From the NCBI RefSeq assembly GCF_030056795.1, contig NZ_JASHKQ010000001.1, positions 1,860,001 through 1,924,000 on the forward strand: a stretch of 64,000 bases of DNA, read 5' to 3'. The first letter of the stretch is position 1. Every line of letters starts with the position of its first letter. Source of the stretch: Rhodococcus sp. IEGM 1381 (GTDB lineage: Bacteria; Actinomycetota; Actinomycetes; Mycobacteriales; Mycobacteriaceae). The translations under genes and the position numbers were made by a program. Shown piece after piece: positions 25,821 to 34,589 of this stretch. Under the pieces are notes generated by a model, which searched no databases, had not been told where the DNA came from, and saw only the letters and a list, made by a program, of their open reading frames with translations.

Positions 25821-27140
25821 CTAGCGAATCTGCAACTCCATCACCAGGCGCGCACCGCCCAGCGGACTGTCGGTGAAGTAGACACGGCCACCGTGCAATT
25901 CGGCCTGCTGCGCAACCAGCGCCAGGCCGAGTCCCGAGCCGCCCTTGGCTGCCCTGGTTCCGCGCTCGAAGCGGCCGAACACCGATTCGCGTTCGTCGAC
26001 GGGAACGCCGGATCCGTTGTCGTCGATCAGAACGCGCACCATCGTGTGCATCCGTTCAACAGTGATGACGATCGAGGTTGCGTTGCCGTGCCGGACGGCG
26101 TTGCCGTGCCGGACGGCGTTGCCGATCACGTTGTCGACGGCCAATCGCAGACCGGTCGGTAGTGCGCGCATCGTGATCTCGGAATCGGGAGCGGACTCCA
26201 CGCGTATGTCGAGTTCGGGGTGCAGTCTCTGCGCGTCCTGGGCCGCGACGTCGCAGATGTCGATGATGTCGGTCTCGACTCTGTCACCCTCACTGGACAG
26301 TTCGCCCGACGCGAGTCGTTCCAGCGCGGTCAGCGTCGTCTCCACCCGCCCCTGCGTTCGCTCGAGGTCGCCCAGAATCTCGCGTTGCTGCGCGGGCTGG
26401 AGGTCGAGGGTTCGCAAGACCTCGATGTCGGTGCGCATCGCCGTCAGTGGGGTGCGCAGTTCGTGTGCGGAGACGGCCGCGAAGTCACGTGCGGTGTCGA
26501 GTGCAGCATTGGTGCGGTCCTGTGCCTCGTTGAGTCTGGTCAGCATGCCCCCGATGGCGACTGCGAGTGCGTCGGCCTCGGTGACGCCGGTGCGGGTCTC
26601 GGGCGCGGTCGGTGGCTGCGCGCTGACCTGCCGGGTCAACGTCACCAGCGGTCTGACGGCTCGCCCGCCGAACAGCCAGCCCAGGCCCGTGGACACGGCA
26701 ATCGCAACCAGCCCCAGCATCAGCACCTGTTTTTGTTGCTCGTCGGTCACCTGTTGTGCCTCGAGGGCCGGCACTCCGATCGAAATGGAGATGGTCGAGA
26801 CCACGGTCGATACTGCCGTGTAGACGCGGAACCGTTGGCCGTCCACGTCGACGGTCTGCGATCCGGTATCCAGTGCGGGCAGCCGCGTCGGTGTGGACGC
26901 GACCACGATGTCACCGCTGCGAATGGTGACGGCGAATGCGCCGGAGAGTTGATCGATGAAGGCCTCCAACGTCGACGAGTTCGGGACCAGCACCTGTGAC
27001 GCTGTCGTCAACCGTTCGTCGAGCTGATTGACGTTGTTGCGAGAGATGGCGACCGAGGTGACCACCGCGAGTGCGGCAACGACGAGGGTGGCGCCGAGGG
27101 CCGTGGCGGCAGCGACGCGGGCACGCAGCGAGAAGCTCAT
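25821..27140 (-). CDS. prrB: Sensor histidine kinase PrrB-like
   Basis: 439 residues from ATG 27140 ([17 protein letters not shown]), which overlaps the prrA stop by 4 bp. Two membrane helices (about residues 14-35 and 155-175) flank a periplasmic sensor, followed by HAMP, the H-box [19 protein letters not shown], and an ATPase domain with N-box, DNGSGVP and GSGLGLALV. Within the N-box the six residues NAVRHG are present twice in tandem. Sequence and location match M. tuberculosis PrrB (Rv0902c), an essential kinase there. Confidence 0.92.
   Translation of the reverse strand: MSFSLRARVAAATALGATLVVAALAVVTSVAISRNNVNQLDERLTTASQVLVPNSSTLEAFIDQLSGAFAVTIRSGDIVVASTPTRLPALDTGSQTVDVDGQRFRVYTAVSTVVSTISISIGVPALEAQQVTDEQQKQVLMLGLVAIAVSTGLGWLFGGRAVRPLVTLTRQVSAQPPTAPETRTGVTEADALAVAIGGMLTRLNEAQDRTNAALDTARDFAAVSAHELRTPLTAMRTDIEVLRTLDLQPAQQREILGDLERTQGRVETTLTALERLASGELSSEGDRVETDIIDICDVAAQDAQRLHPELDIRVESAPDSEITMRALPTGLRLAVDNVIGNAVRHGNAVRHGNATSIVITVERMHTMVRVLIDDNGSGVPVDERESVFGRFERGTRAAKGGSGLGLALVAQQAELHGGRVYFTDSPLGGARLVMELQIR
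26082..26117. repeat. 18-bp tandem duplication inside the prrB N-box
   Basis: The unit GTTGCCGTGCCGGACGGC occurs twice in direct succession (26082-26099, 26100-26117), followed by a third partial copy of 6 bp. It adds six residues (NAVRHG) to the ATP-binding domain without shifting the frame. Confidence 0.9.
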
Positions 27141-27865
27141 GCGGCGTCTCGGACGACGAATCCGACGCCGCGGACGGTGTGCAGGATGCGCGGAGAACCA
27201 TCGGATTCGAGTTTGCGACGAAGATAGCCGACGAACACGTCGACGACGTTGGTGTCGGCGACGAAGTCGTAACCCCACACCAACTCGAGCAATCGCTCAC
27301 GCGTGAGGACCACGCCCTTGTTCCGCGCCAGAATTGCCAGCAGCTCGAATTCCCGCTTGGTCAGGTCGATGTCGACTCCGCAGCGATGCACGCGATAACC
27401 GGGGATGTCGACCACGAGGCTACCGATGGCCACCGCCGAGTTCGGTACACCTGAATCTGCTACCGGTACAACTGGATTGGTGCTGCGCCGCCGCAGCATT
27501 GCGCGGATCCTCGCAACGAGTTCGGCCAGCACGAACGGCTTGGTGAGGTAGTCGTCGGCACCGGATTCGAGCCCGGCGATGCGATCGTCCACCGAGCTTC
27601 GGGCACTGAGCACGCAGATCGGGATGTCGTTACCCATCGCACGCAACGCGGTCACCACGCTGGCCCCGTCGAGCACCGGCATATTGATGTCGAGCACGAT
27701 CGCGTCGGGCGAGGTCCTGGACACCACGCCGAGCGCCTCCGCGCCGTCGGATGCGGTGATGACGGTGAACCCGGACAGGCGCAGTCCGCGTTGCAACGAC
27801 GACAACACGTCGGCATCGTCATCGACGACGAGGACGGTGGCGGGGGTACTCGACGATTCGGTCAC
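27137..27865 (-). CDS. prrA: OmpR-family response regulator PrrA-like
   Basis: 242 residues from GTG 27865 ([21 protein letters not shown]). The receiver has DD acidic pocket, phospho-Asp in [10 protein letters not shown], Ser/Thr in CVLSARSS and Lys in DYLTKPF. The OmpR winged helix follows ([47 protein letters not shown]). Partner of the kinase encoded downstream; corresponds to Rv0903c. It lies 10 bp after a small hypothetical gene. Confidence 0.93.
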   Translation of the reverse strand: MTESSSTPATVLVVDDDADVLSSLQRGLRLSGFTVITASDGAEALGVVSRTSPDAIVLDINMPVLDGASVVTALRAMGNDIPICVLSARSSVDDRIAGLESGADDYLTKPFVLAELVARIRAMLRRRSTNPVVPVADSGVPNSAVAIGSLVVDIPGYRVHRCGVDIDLTKREFELLAILARNKGVVLTRERLLELVWGYDFVADTNVVDVFVGYLRRKLESDGSPRILHTVRGVGFVVRDAA

Positions 27866-27875
27866 CGGTCCAATG

Positions 27876-28082
27876 CTAGGCAACCCAACTGTCGACGGTG
27901 GTTCGGCGTTCCTCGGGCGTCTTGGCGAAGAACTCCTCGAGCGCACTGCGGCGGCCGGTGTCGGCATCGAGTGACCATGCGAGTGCCGGAGCCTTGGCGT
28001 AGAGCTGTTCGTAGTACTTCTCGAAGGTGCAGGTGCTGTTCACCAGGGAAAGAGCGCCGGGGAAGGGGCGGGTGTTCGACAT
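27876..28082 (-). CDS. Small soluble hypothetical protein upstream of prrA
   Basis: 68 residues from ATG 28082, preceded by a near-ideal AAAAGGAGAACACC ribosome site. The sequence is [18 protein letters not shown], then a helical, aromatic stretch ([20 protein letters not shown]) and an acidic/basic tail ending TVDSWVA. No membrane segment or known domain is recognised. The strong ribosome site and its placement directly ahead of prrA-prrB support a real, well-translated gene. The frame is open far upstream into the photolyase antisense strand, which is a shadow. Confidence 0.6.
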   Translation of the reverse strand: MSNTRPFPGALSLVNSTCTFEKYYEQLYAKAPALAWSLDADTGRRSALEEFFAKTPEERRTTVDSWVA

Positions 28083-28223
28083 GGTGTTCTCCTTTTCTCT
28101 TCTGTGTTTCCCAAGGTAGAGGCCCATGTTGCGGCCTTGGTGAGTCGTCGTTGGCGGTTCTCTGAGAATTGCGCGGGGCGATGGTGTGGGTTGCCGGCCG
28201 CGACGGTGGGTAAGACTGGGTGC

Positions 28224-29552
28224 ATGTCGCTCGTATGGTTTCGCCGTGACCTCCGTCTGGGGGATCTGCCCACACTCACCGCCGCCGCCGAGTCGGGAGA
28301 TCCGGTACTCGGACTGTTCGTGCTCGACGACCGCTTGCTGAAGCCCTCCGGTGGTCCGCGCAAGGACTTCCTCTTTAGATCTCTCGAGGCACTGAACGAG
28401 CAGCTCGACGGCAGGTTGATGGTGGTGCACGGCGACCCCGAGACGGTGGTCCCGAAGGTGGCGAAGGCGATCGACGCCGAAGACGTCCATATCAGTGCCG
28501 ACTACGGCCCGTACGGGCGCGAGCGAGACAAGCGTGTCGGCGAAAAGGTGAACTTGGTCGAGACCGGGTCTCCGTATACGGTCGCCCCCGGACGGATCCT
28601 CAAGAACGACGGGGAGCCGTACAAGGTATTCACGCCGTACTCGCGCCAATGGTTGGAACACGGCTGGCGCGGACCGGCGGACACGTCCGCGAAGACCGTG
28701 GAGTGGATCGACCCGGACGGAGTGAAAGGTGTTCGGCGCGCAAAGATTCCCACAGAGAGCGAGGCGTCCGACTTTGCAGCCGGCGAGGCGGCCGCGTCGA
28801 AGCAGTGGAAGGAATTCCTCGACGAGGTATCCGCGTACGACGATGAGCGCAACCGTCCCGACCTTGATTCTACGAGCCGGATGTCGGTGCATCTGAAGTA
28901 CGGAACCATTCACCCGCGGACGATGTTGGCCGACCTCGGCAAGCTTCGCAGCGAGGGGTCCGCGTCGTACCGTCGGCAGATCTGCTGGCGAGACTTTTAC
29001 GGCGACATACTCTTTCAGCGTCCCGACAGTGCCCGGGAAAACTACGTCAAGAAGTTCGACGCGATCGAACTGGACTCCGGCAAGCACGCCGACGAGTTGT
29101 TCGAGGCGTGGTGCAAGGGTGAGACGGGCTTCCCGATCGTCGATGCCGGTATGCGGCAGTTGAACTCGGAGAAATGGATGCACAACCGGGTCCGCATGAT
29201 CGTCGCGTCGTTCCTCGTCAAGGATCTGCACCTGCCGTGGTGGCGGGGAGCGCGCTACTTCATGCAGCATCTCGTCGACGGCGATCTGGCCAGCAACCAG
29301 CACGGTTGGCAATGGACCGCGGGAACCGGTACCGACGCCTCGCCGTACTTCCGTGTGTTCAACCCCATCACCCAGGGCGAGAAGTTCGACCCCACCGGCG
29401 ACTATGTACGACGCTGGGTGCCGGAGCTGCGCGGTGAAGAAGGAAAAGCAGTGCACACGTTGAAGTTCGGTCGACCCAAGGATTATCCGGAGCCGATCGT
29501 CGACCACAAGCACGAGCGGGAAGTGGCGATCGCACGGTTCAAGGCCTTGTGA
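28224..29552 (+). CDS. phr: Deoxyribodipyrimidine photolyase
   Basis: 442 residues from ATG 28224 (MSLVWFRRDLRLGDLPTL). The antenna-binding N-terminal domain is followed by the FAD domain: RRQICWRDFYGDILF, WCKGETGFPIVDAGMRQLNSEKWMHNRVRMIVASFLVKDL, and DGDLASNQHGWQWTAGTGTDASPYFRVFNP. The Trp electron-transfer residues in this part are present. It repairs cyclobutane pyrimidine dimers using blue light. It ends 4 bp from the convergent transporter gene. Confidence 0.95.
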   Translation: MSLVWFRRDLRLGDLPTLTAAAESGDPVLGLFVLDDRLLKPSGGPRKDFLFRSLEALNEQLDGRLMVVHGDPETVVPKVAKAIDAEDVHISADYGPYGRERDKRVGEKVNLVETGSPYTVAPGRILKNDGEPYKVFTPYSRQWLEHGWRGPADTSAKTVEWIDPDGVKGVRRAKIPTESEASDFAAGEAAASKQWKEFLDEVSAYDDERNRPDLDSTSRMSVHLKYGTIHPRTMLADLGKLRSEGSASYRRQICWRDFYGDILFQRPDSARENYVKKFDAIELDSGKHADELFEAWCKGETGFPIVDAGMRQLNSEKWMHNRVRMIVASFLVKDLHLPWWRGARYFMQHLVDGDLASNQHGWQWTAGTGTDASPYFRVFNPITQGEKFDPTGDYVRRWVPELRGEEGKAVHTLKFGRPKDYPEPIVDHKHEREVAIARFKAL

Positions 29553-29556
29553 CGCG

Positions 29557-30465
29557 TCAACGCTTGCGGGACAAGCCGACTCCGACGAGGCAGATGACAC
29601 CGCCGACCACTGCGAGAATGTGCGGTATCTCCCCGAGCAACAACCAGGCCAGAGTGATGGTGATCGGCGGCACGGCGTACGTGGTGATGCCGAGCTTGCC
29701 TGCGTTCATTCGCGTCAACGCGTATGCCCAGGTGCTGAACGCGAGTGCGGTCGGCACCAGGCCCAGGTAGATTAGTCCGCCGGTGGCTCCGGACGAGGCG
29801 GTCGACAGGTCGTCGAGCAGAGCAGGCGCGAAGGGCAGCGTGCACACCGCGCCGATGGTGCACGCCATCCACGTGACCTGAAGTCCCGGGATCGTCCGAA
29901 GCACCGGCTTCTGGCTGAGCACTCCGATGGCGTAGGTCACCGCGGAGACCAGGCACAGTGCGATGCCGAGGAAGTCGGCGTCCGTCTTGGTGGTCGAGGT
30001 GGTGGTGACGGCGGTGACGACACCCACCATGACTGCCCCGGCGAACGCGATGCCTGCACCGATCACCAACCACTTCGGAAAGCCCTCGCCCAGAAGCAGA
30101 CCCGCGAACAGGGCGACCAGAATGGGTCCGATCTGAATGATCATCGACGTCGTGCCGGCGTCGACGCGCTGTTCGGCGGCATTGAGGGAGACGTTGTAGA
30201 TGCCGAACCAGAAGACGCCGATGCTGATGATCTGCAGCCACTGCGTCCGATTCGGCTTGACCCACTGTCTTCTGACGAGAACTATCGCGCCGAGTGCGAA
30301 GGATCCGATGAGCAGCCGGCCCAACGCCAGCGGGCCGGCACCGAACGACTCGCCGACGCCGCGAATCGCAACGAAGGCCGAGGCCCACGAGACCACCGTG
30401 ACGGTGACTGCACCGAGGGCGAGCCAGTCGACGGCAGGTCGGGTGTCGAGATCTGTCATGCCCAC
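29557..30465 (-). CDS. EamA-family (DMT superfamily) transporter
   Basis: 302 residues with ten predicted helices in two EamA repeats: SWASAFVAIRGVGESFGAGPLALGRLLIGSFAL in the first and LIYLGLVPTALAFSTWAYALTRMNAGK in the second. It is likely an exporter of amino acids or small metabolites. The first ATG gives MGMTDLDTR; a second ATG two codons on is equally usable. It is the last conserved gene before the lanthipeptide cluster on this side. Confidence 0.9.
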   Translation of the reverse strand: MGMTDLDTRPAVDWLALGAVTVTVVSWASAFVAIRGVGESFGAGPLALGRLLIGSFALGAIVLVRRQWVKPNRTQWLQIISIGVFWFGIYNVSLNAAEQRVDAGTTSMIIQIGPILVALFAGLLLGEGFPKWLVIGAGIAFAGAVMVGVVTAVTTTSTTKTDADFLGIALCLVSAVTYAIGVLSQKPVLRTIPGLQVTWMACTIGAVCTLPFAPALLDDLSTASSGATGGLIYLGLVPTALAFSTWAYALTRMNAGKLGITTYAVPPITITLAWLLLGEIPHILAVVGGVICLVGVGLSRKR

Positions 30466-30522
30466 GACGCTATCGCGCGGGACGTCCCTCTGGCGCGCGG
30501 GTTTCGGCCATGGTTGCTCGTA

Positions 30523-31737
30523 TTACCGCCGAAGCGGCTGCGGTGAATCGACGCAGGTCTTGCGTGACAGGCGCGCCAGCGCGGCGACAGGTCCAGTGAA
30601 TACAGTGCTGATGAGCGCAACTATCGCGAGGCAGGCAAATCCGACGGGTGTGAGTAAACCCGATCGAAGTCCTATCGACGCGATGACCAATTCGGTCACT
30701 CCACGGCAGTTCAGTAACGACGAGTAGATGAAACAATCCATGGTTCTCATTCCGAACCCGATGCCAGAGGCAATTCCTGGTACAAATTTGACGAACAAAC
30801 ACAGCCCCAACAGCCACGACACAGTGGTGGCGGCAGACACTCCGGCTTGCCCAAGAAGTTGTAGCGGAGCGTGAGCTGATGCCACCACAATGAAGATCGG
30901 TAGCAGCAACCTGTGCAGCCAAGGCTCGAGCTTGACGAATGCGGCTGCGACCGCGCTGCTCGGCCGCATGGAGATCCCTGCGATCGCCGCACCGATGGAC
31001 GGATGCGCACCCACGATATCTGCTGCGTACCCAAGGCTGACGGCAGAAACGATGATGGCCGCGGTTGCTACTCGGACACTTACGGTCGAACCGGCGACGA
31101 GGGAGCCGGCGGCTCCGGCCAACGCAAGAATTGCTGCATGAATCGCATCCCCACCGTCCCACGATGTGGCCGACACTGTCGCCAACAGCAAGGCTGTGAG
31201 TCCGAGCCAGGCGACACCATCGGTGAGAATCGAAACGGTCATACAACGGCGAACGGCAACGTGGTCGGAGATGCCGGCCTCTCGGACAATGGACGCCAGG
31301 ACCGGGACGGCGGTTACCGAGACCGCAAGGACGAGAAAAAGCGAGCTCGGCAGGGTTGTGGGTATGAGAAGTTGCGGCGTCCCGAGGCCGAAGATTACGG
31401 TCGCTGCCAGTATGCCTGGACCGGCGACGGCCACGACAATGGCCGCGGAATGCCGCACCCAGCCGGTCGGCCCGTCGCTCTGAAGGCGTAGTGCCCTGAC
31501 GCTGTGCGCCACGGCGGCGACAACCAGAATCAGCCCGAGGTTCCCCACTTCGCTGGGCAGTGAGTGTGAGTCGGCGAGTACAGCCGATGCAGAGGGGGCC
31601 AAGCCGTGAAAAGCCGTGGCAGACAGTATCCCCCACACCATCGAACCGAGAACAATGGGTTGCTTGAACATCGACGCCAGACGGCCCAGGAGGGCACTCC
31701 CCACCACCGCCGATATCAGGACGGCAGCGGCGACCAT
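30523..31737 (-). CDS. Kef-type (CPA2) cation/H+ antiporter at end of lanthipeptide operon
   Basis: 404 residues with about twelve hydrophobic segments, from MVAAAVLISAVVGSALLGRLASMFKQP. The CPA2 membrane domain shows QPIVLGSMVWGI, LAVSVTAVPVLASIVREAGIS and the NCRGVTELVIASIGLRSGLL stretch of the C-terminal half. No TrkA-N cytoplasmic domain follows. Such antiporters accompany several antibiotic clusters, where they are proposed to serve export or self-protection. It begins 7 bp after the small membrane protein's stop; a hairpin separates this pair from the second precursor gene, so it may depend on read-through. Confidence 0.85.
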   Translation of the reverse strand: MVAAAVLISAVVGSALLGRLASMFKQPIVLGSMVWGILSATAFHGLAPSASAVLADSHSLPSEVGNLGLILVVAAVAHSVRALRLQSDGPTGWVRHSAAIVVAVAGPGILAATVIFGLGTPQLLIPTTLPSSLFLVLAVSVTAVPVLASIVREAGISDHVAVRRCMTVSILTDGVAWLGLTALLLATVSATSWDGGDAIHAAILALAGAAGSLVAGSTVSVRVATAAIIVSAVSLGYAADIVGAHPSIGAAIAGISMRPSSAVAAAFVKLEPWLHRLLLPIFIVVASAHAPLQLLGQAGVSAATTVSWLLGLCLFVKFVPGIASGIGFGMRTMDCFIYSSLLNCRGVTELVIASIGLRSGLLTPVGFACLAIVALISTVFTGPVAALARLSRKTCVDSPQPLRR

Positions 31738-31744
31738 CGTACCG

Positions 31745-31909
31745 TCAGTGGTTGCCGGTGTGGCGTCGCGCGGACAGCGTCACTACACCGACACCGAGGC
31801 CGACGGCTATCAGGCCCCAGCCGGCCACCTCGCCGAGGCCGAACACGAGCACAAGGCCCAGGGCGATGCACACCAGTGTGGCACCTGACATTATTCGTTC
31901 GAACGTCAT
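31745..31909 (-). CDS. Small two-helix membrane protein of the lanthipeptide cluster
   Basis: 54 residues from ATG 31909 with an AAGGAGTCGCA ribosome site. The product starts MTFERIMSGATLVCIALG and contains two hydrophobic stretches (TLVCIALGLVLVFGLGEVAG and GLIAVGLGVGVVTL) with a basic tail. No family is recognised. Its place between the precursor and the antiporter, and its size, fit a self-immunity or antiporter-partner role, which is inference. Confidence 0.6.
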   Translation of the reverse strand: MTFERIMSGATLVCIALGLVLVFGLGEVAGWGLIAVGLGVGVVTLSARRHTGNH

Positions 31910-31959
31910 TGCGACTCCTTCGATTCACATGCAGGACGACCCTCGAGTCTGAAGCAAAA

Positions 31960-32013
31960 GCGGTACTACACAGTTCGGACTTGTTGATCGATGACCGAAC
32001 TGTGCAGTACCGC
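31960..32013 (-). terminator. Hairpin terminator or attenuator after the second precursor gene
   Basis: GCGGTACTACACAGTTCGG (31960-31978) pairs with CCGAACTGTGCAGTACCGC (31995-32013) over 19 bp with one mismatch and a 16-base loop. On the minus strand it starts 6 bases after the precursor stop and is followed by CTTTTGC, a short U-run, so it reads as an intrinsic terminator. Confidence 0.8.
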
Positions 32014-32019
32014 AGCGGA

Positions 32020-32184
32020 TCAGCAGACGATTTTGACCGTCGTCGCCCCGGCCGTGAAACCGGCGATGCTGAGACCGATAGTGCTGATCGGGTCGCTGCT
32101 GGCGGGTGCCTCGGAGAGCGACGAAGCTGTCAGTTCGTCCGAGGAAGTGAAGCGGGTGAGATCGCCGAACAGGTCGTTCTTCAT
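32020..32184 (-). CDS. lanA2: Lanthipeptide precursor peptide 2
   Basis: 54 residues from ATG 32184 with a GAAAGG site before it. Leader part starts MKNDLFGDLTRFTSSDELTA and passes through EAPASSDP; the C-terminal part is rich in Ser, Thr and small hydrophobics (STIGLSIAGFTAGA) and ends TTVKIVC. The only Cys is residue 54. Thr49 to Cys54 is a T-x4-C arrangement, as expected for a C-terminal AviMeCys ring made by LanD. It aligns with precursor 1 in the shared M-x-N-x-L-F start, the APAS segment and the C-terminal Lys and Cys. The cleavage site cannot be fixed; APAS marks the likely leader end. Confidence 0.82.
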   Translation of the reverse strand: MKNDLFGDLTRFTSSDELTASSLSEAPASSDPISTIGLSIAGFTAGATTVKIVC

Positions 32185-32273
32185 GTCGATGCCTTTCTTC
32201 TGCGTGTGAGGATTGTATCGGACTTTTCCGAACTTACGCTCAAATATGTTGTGAGGCAATAGATTTGAGAATA

Positions 32274-32843
32274 TTATTCGAGCATGTCCGATTTCAGGTC
32301 GGCCAAGGCGGACAATGCCTGTTCGAACGGAACGCATACGCCGATACCTTCGCTTCCGGAGCTCGCGCTGATTCCGGAGACCGGTGCCACCACAGAGACG
32401 TTGTCGCGCAGCGACAGTCGTCGTACGTTGTCGCGATAGCCCTCGTTGAGGGCACCGCCCGGTGGCAGTGACGGGCAGACCACCACCGGGGCTCGCGTGC
32501 ATTGGACTGCCAGCATCGCCGGGGAGTTTCCGAACCCGTGGGCAAGTCGGGCAACGAAGTCCATAGTCGCGGGATGAACGATCACGCCATCGGCCCAGTC
32601 CGCGAGCTCGACGTGTAACGCGTGATCGTATTCATCGAAAGCGTCGATCAGCGGTGCGCGTTGCGCGAGTGCGCCGAGTGCGACTCGGGTGAGGAACCGT
32701 TGGGCAGATTTGGTCAGTATTACTTGGACCTCGAAGCGTCCACCGTGTTGGGCCGCCGCCACTCGGTCCAGGGCGAGAGCAGCTTGAAAACCACCGGTGA
32801 CCACGTAGAGAAGTCGTGACCGTCCGGTGCCGTCGCTGTTCAC
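32274..32843 (-). CDS. lanD: LanD-type flavoprotein cysteine decarboxylase
   Basis: 189 residues of the HFCD flavoprotein family. Visible features: an N-terminal LLYVVTGGFQAALALDRV flavin-binding strand-loop-helix, a candidate catalytic His in HALHVELADWADGVIVHPATMDFVARLAHG (the PATM replacing the usual PASANT), and a substrate-clamp region CPSLPPGGALNEG in place of PxMNxxMW. Such enzymes oxidatively decarboxylate the C-terminal Cys of a precursor to an ene-thiol, the step needed for AviCys/AviMeCys. It starts on the lanX stop (ATGA) and ends 89 bp before precursor 2. Confidence 0.88.
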   Translation of the reverse strand: MNSDGTGRSRLLYVVTGGFQAALALDRVAAAQHGGRFEVQVILTKSAQRFLTRVALGALAQRAPLIDAFDEYDHALHVELADWADGVIVHPATMDFVARLAHGFGNSPAMLAVQCTRAPVVVCPSLPPGGALNEGYRDNVRRLSLRDNVSVVAPVSGISASSGSEGIGVCVPFEQALSALADLKSDMLE

Positions 32844-33667
32844 ACTGTGCTCGCGATGACGTCGGCCATGGATTCCATGGCAGTCGGATCGCCCATGCTC
32901 GAGGCGAATTCGCGGTAGTGCGAGATCAGTCGGAATATTTCTGCTGAGTCGATGGCCTCGGCGTCGTATCCAATTTCGGTGGCGGCGGCGCGGATTTCGT
33001 TATGCGCCTCTCGGATTGCCTGGCCATTCTCGCCCAGAACTATGCTTCGAGCGTGCAACTCGCGAAGTTCTCCGAGGAGGCAGCCGACATCGTATTCCGC
33101 TGATGCGCTCGATCGCCAGGGTCCGCTCAGCACTTCGATGCCGGTGCCGACGGCGACCATGTTGCCAAGGCCGAACAGGCCGTGACAGGCCACTGGTCCG
33201 GCACATCGTGTGATGGCGTTCACCGCCCCCCGCGCCGTGGACCATTGCAAGTCGCTCAATCTGGACTGCAGGTCCGCCGAACCATGTCCCGCTGAGGCCA
33301 ACCAGTTGACCGTCGCCGCGATCGGTGCCGGAGAATTCTCGGCGCCCGCACCGTGCAATTGCGCGACGAGGCGAACCGATCGAACAGCCGACACGATTGC
33401 AGGCACGTATTCGGCGATCATGCCGGCATCGTCCAGAACGACCGCCGCCACACTGTCGTACCCGGATGACACCCAGGTGGCCGCGTCGCTTGTTGCACTG
33501 TTGGGACCGATGAACCGGGCCGCGCCGGCTGCGTGGTTCGGAACTCGACCGGGGTGCCACGGGTCGCTGGATGCGGGACCGCGAATCTTCGACCACTGCC
33601 ATCCGCCGGTGTCGTGAGTTGTGACGGACGTGGTGACGAAACTCGATCCGTATGTCGTCTCACTCAT
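32840..33667 (-). CDS. lanX: Degenerate APH-fold protein, candidate LanX
   Basis: 275 residues from ATG 33667 (MSETTYGSSFVTTSVTTHD). The C-terminal half has the aminoglycoside-phosphotransferase layout, CHGLFGLGNMV at 161-171 and SAEYDVGCLLGELREL at 189-203, but the catalytic HGD Asp is Leu164, so it should lack kinase activity. A true kinase (lanK) is encoded elsewhere in the operon. By elimination and position it is proposed as LanX, the third class V lanthionine-forming component, which acts in cyclisation. It overlaps the reductase gene by 8 bp and lanD by 4 bp. Confidence 0.6.
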   Translation of the reverse strand: MSETTYGSSFVTTSVTTHDTGGWQWSKIRGPASSDPWHPGRVPNHAAGAARFIGPNSATSDAATWVSSGYDSVAAVVLDDAGMIAEYVPAIVSAVRSVRLVAQLHGAGAENSPAPIAATVNWLASAGHGSADLQSRLSDLQWSTARGAVNAITRCAGPVACHGLFGLGNMVAVGTGIEVLSGPWRSSASAEYDVGCLLGELRELHARSIVLGENGQAIREAHNEIRAAATEIGYDAEAIDSAEIFRLISHYREFASSMGDPTAMESMADVIASTV

Positions 33668-34589
33668 CGAAGTCCTCCTGGTGTTGTTCCAGGACTGCCC
33701 GCACTGCACCGCACGCCGCCGCAGTGCCGAAATAAGCCTGCATGCCGCTGGTGTTGAGAACCAACTCGTCGACTCCTGCCGATCGATAGGCTTTCAACAG
33801 TGAGGACAGTCGAGCGCTTTCCGCATCGAGCACGGCCGTCGATGCCGCCAACACCTCGGCGTTTCGCCGTCTGTCGTCACCCACGTCCAGACCGGCTCTA
33901 CGCAGCATGTCGAGGTAATGCGGCATACCGAGATGCGGCGACTCGACCAGAACGTTTGCGGGAATCCCGTGTCCCGATTCATACAGCGGGTTGACCGCGA
34001 CCAGCCGTGGCGTCGGCCGACCCAGTCGTTCAGCGCCACGCTTCATTGCCGGAACGACGACATCATGTAAGTACTTCGGCGGGCACAACCACGTCACTGC
34101 GAAATCGGCTGTTTCGCCTACCATTTCGGCCATTGCCGGCCGGAGCACCCCGACTCCGATTTCGATGCCTGGGAGGTGGGTTCCCCTGCTCTCGATCTGC
34201 ATTCGCAAGCGGTCCGTATGCGCGCGGAACTCCTCGACATACAGGCGCGTGGCCTGAATCGGCTTCCGTATACGGTGCCCGAGCCAGCTTTCCTGATACT
34301 CGATCGAACCCGGTCCGACGCCGAAAGCTACCGGCTGTCGCGACATCTGAGCATGCGCAGTCACCTCGAGTGCAGCAGTGGACGCCGGCCGCATTCCCAT
34401 CAGCGCGACGGAAAATCCGACCGCCGACGATCGACCGGCACCGGCAGCATAGGCGAACATCGACGCTGCTGATCCGAGATTGGCCTGCCCGGTCCACAGG
34501 GTGGTCTCGAAACCACTCGCCAACTCTGCGAAGGGGAGTAGGTCGGCTGGTGCGTCGGGCGCCCGTCCTACGATCAACGACAATTTCAC
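33660..34589 (-). CDS. Luciferase-like F420-type oxidoreductase, candidate LanJ (Dha reductase)
   Basis: 309 residues from GTG 34589 (VKLSLIVGRAPDAPADLLPFAEL) with GGAGGT 4-5 bases upstream. It has the LLM TIM-barrel pattern: GFSVALMGMRPASTAALEVTAHAQMSRQPVAFGVGPG, and later SAGVDELVLNTSGM. Several class V clusters carry such F420H2-dependent enzymes (LanJC type) that reduce dehydroalanine to D-Ala, and both precursors here are Ser-rich. The cofactor is inferred from the family, not from a decisive motif. The start overlaps the M16 stop by 4 bp. Confidence 0.78.
   Translation of the reverse strand: MKLSLIVGRAPDAPADLLPFAELASGFETTLWTGQANLGSAASMFAYAAGAGRSSAVGFSVALMGMRPASTAALEVTAHAQMSRQPVAFGVGPGSIEYQESWLGHRIRKPIQATRLYVEEFRAHTDRLRMQIESRGTHLPGIEIGVGVLRPAMAEMVGETADFAVTWLCPPKYLHDVVVPAMKRGAERLGRPTPRLVAVNPLYESGHGIPANVLVESPHLGMPHYLDMLRRAGLDVGDDRRRNAEVLAASTAVLDAESARLSSLLKAYRSAGVDELVLNTSGMQAYFGTAAACGAVRAVLEQHQEDFDE

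Noticed and set aside
27876..29600. A 574-residue minus-strand frame through the photolyase gene
   Set aside because: It is antisense to a clear photolyase; only the last 68 codons, after a strong ribosome site, look coding.
32020..32502. A 160-residue frame covering precursor 2 and upstream DNA
   Set aside because: It runs antisense to nothing conserved and its upstream part overlaps lanD in another frame. The ATG at 32184 has the ribosome site and gives the alignable 54-residue peptide.
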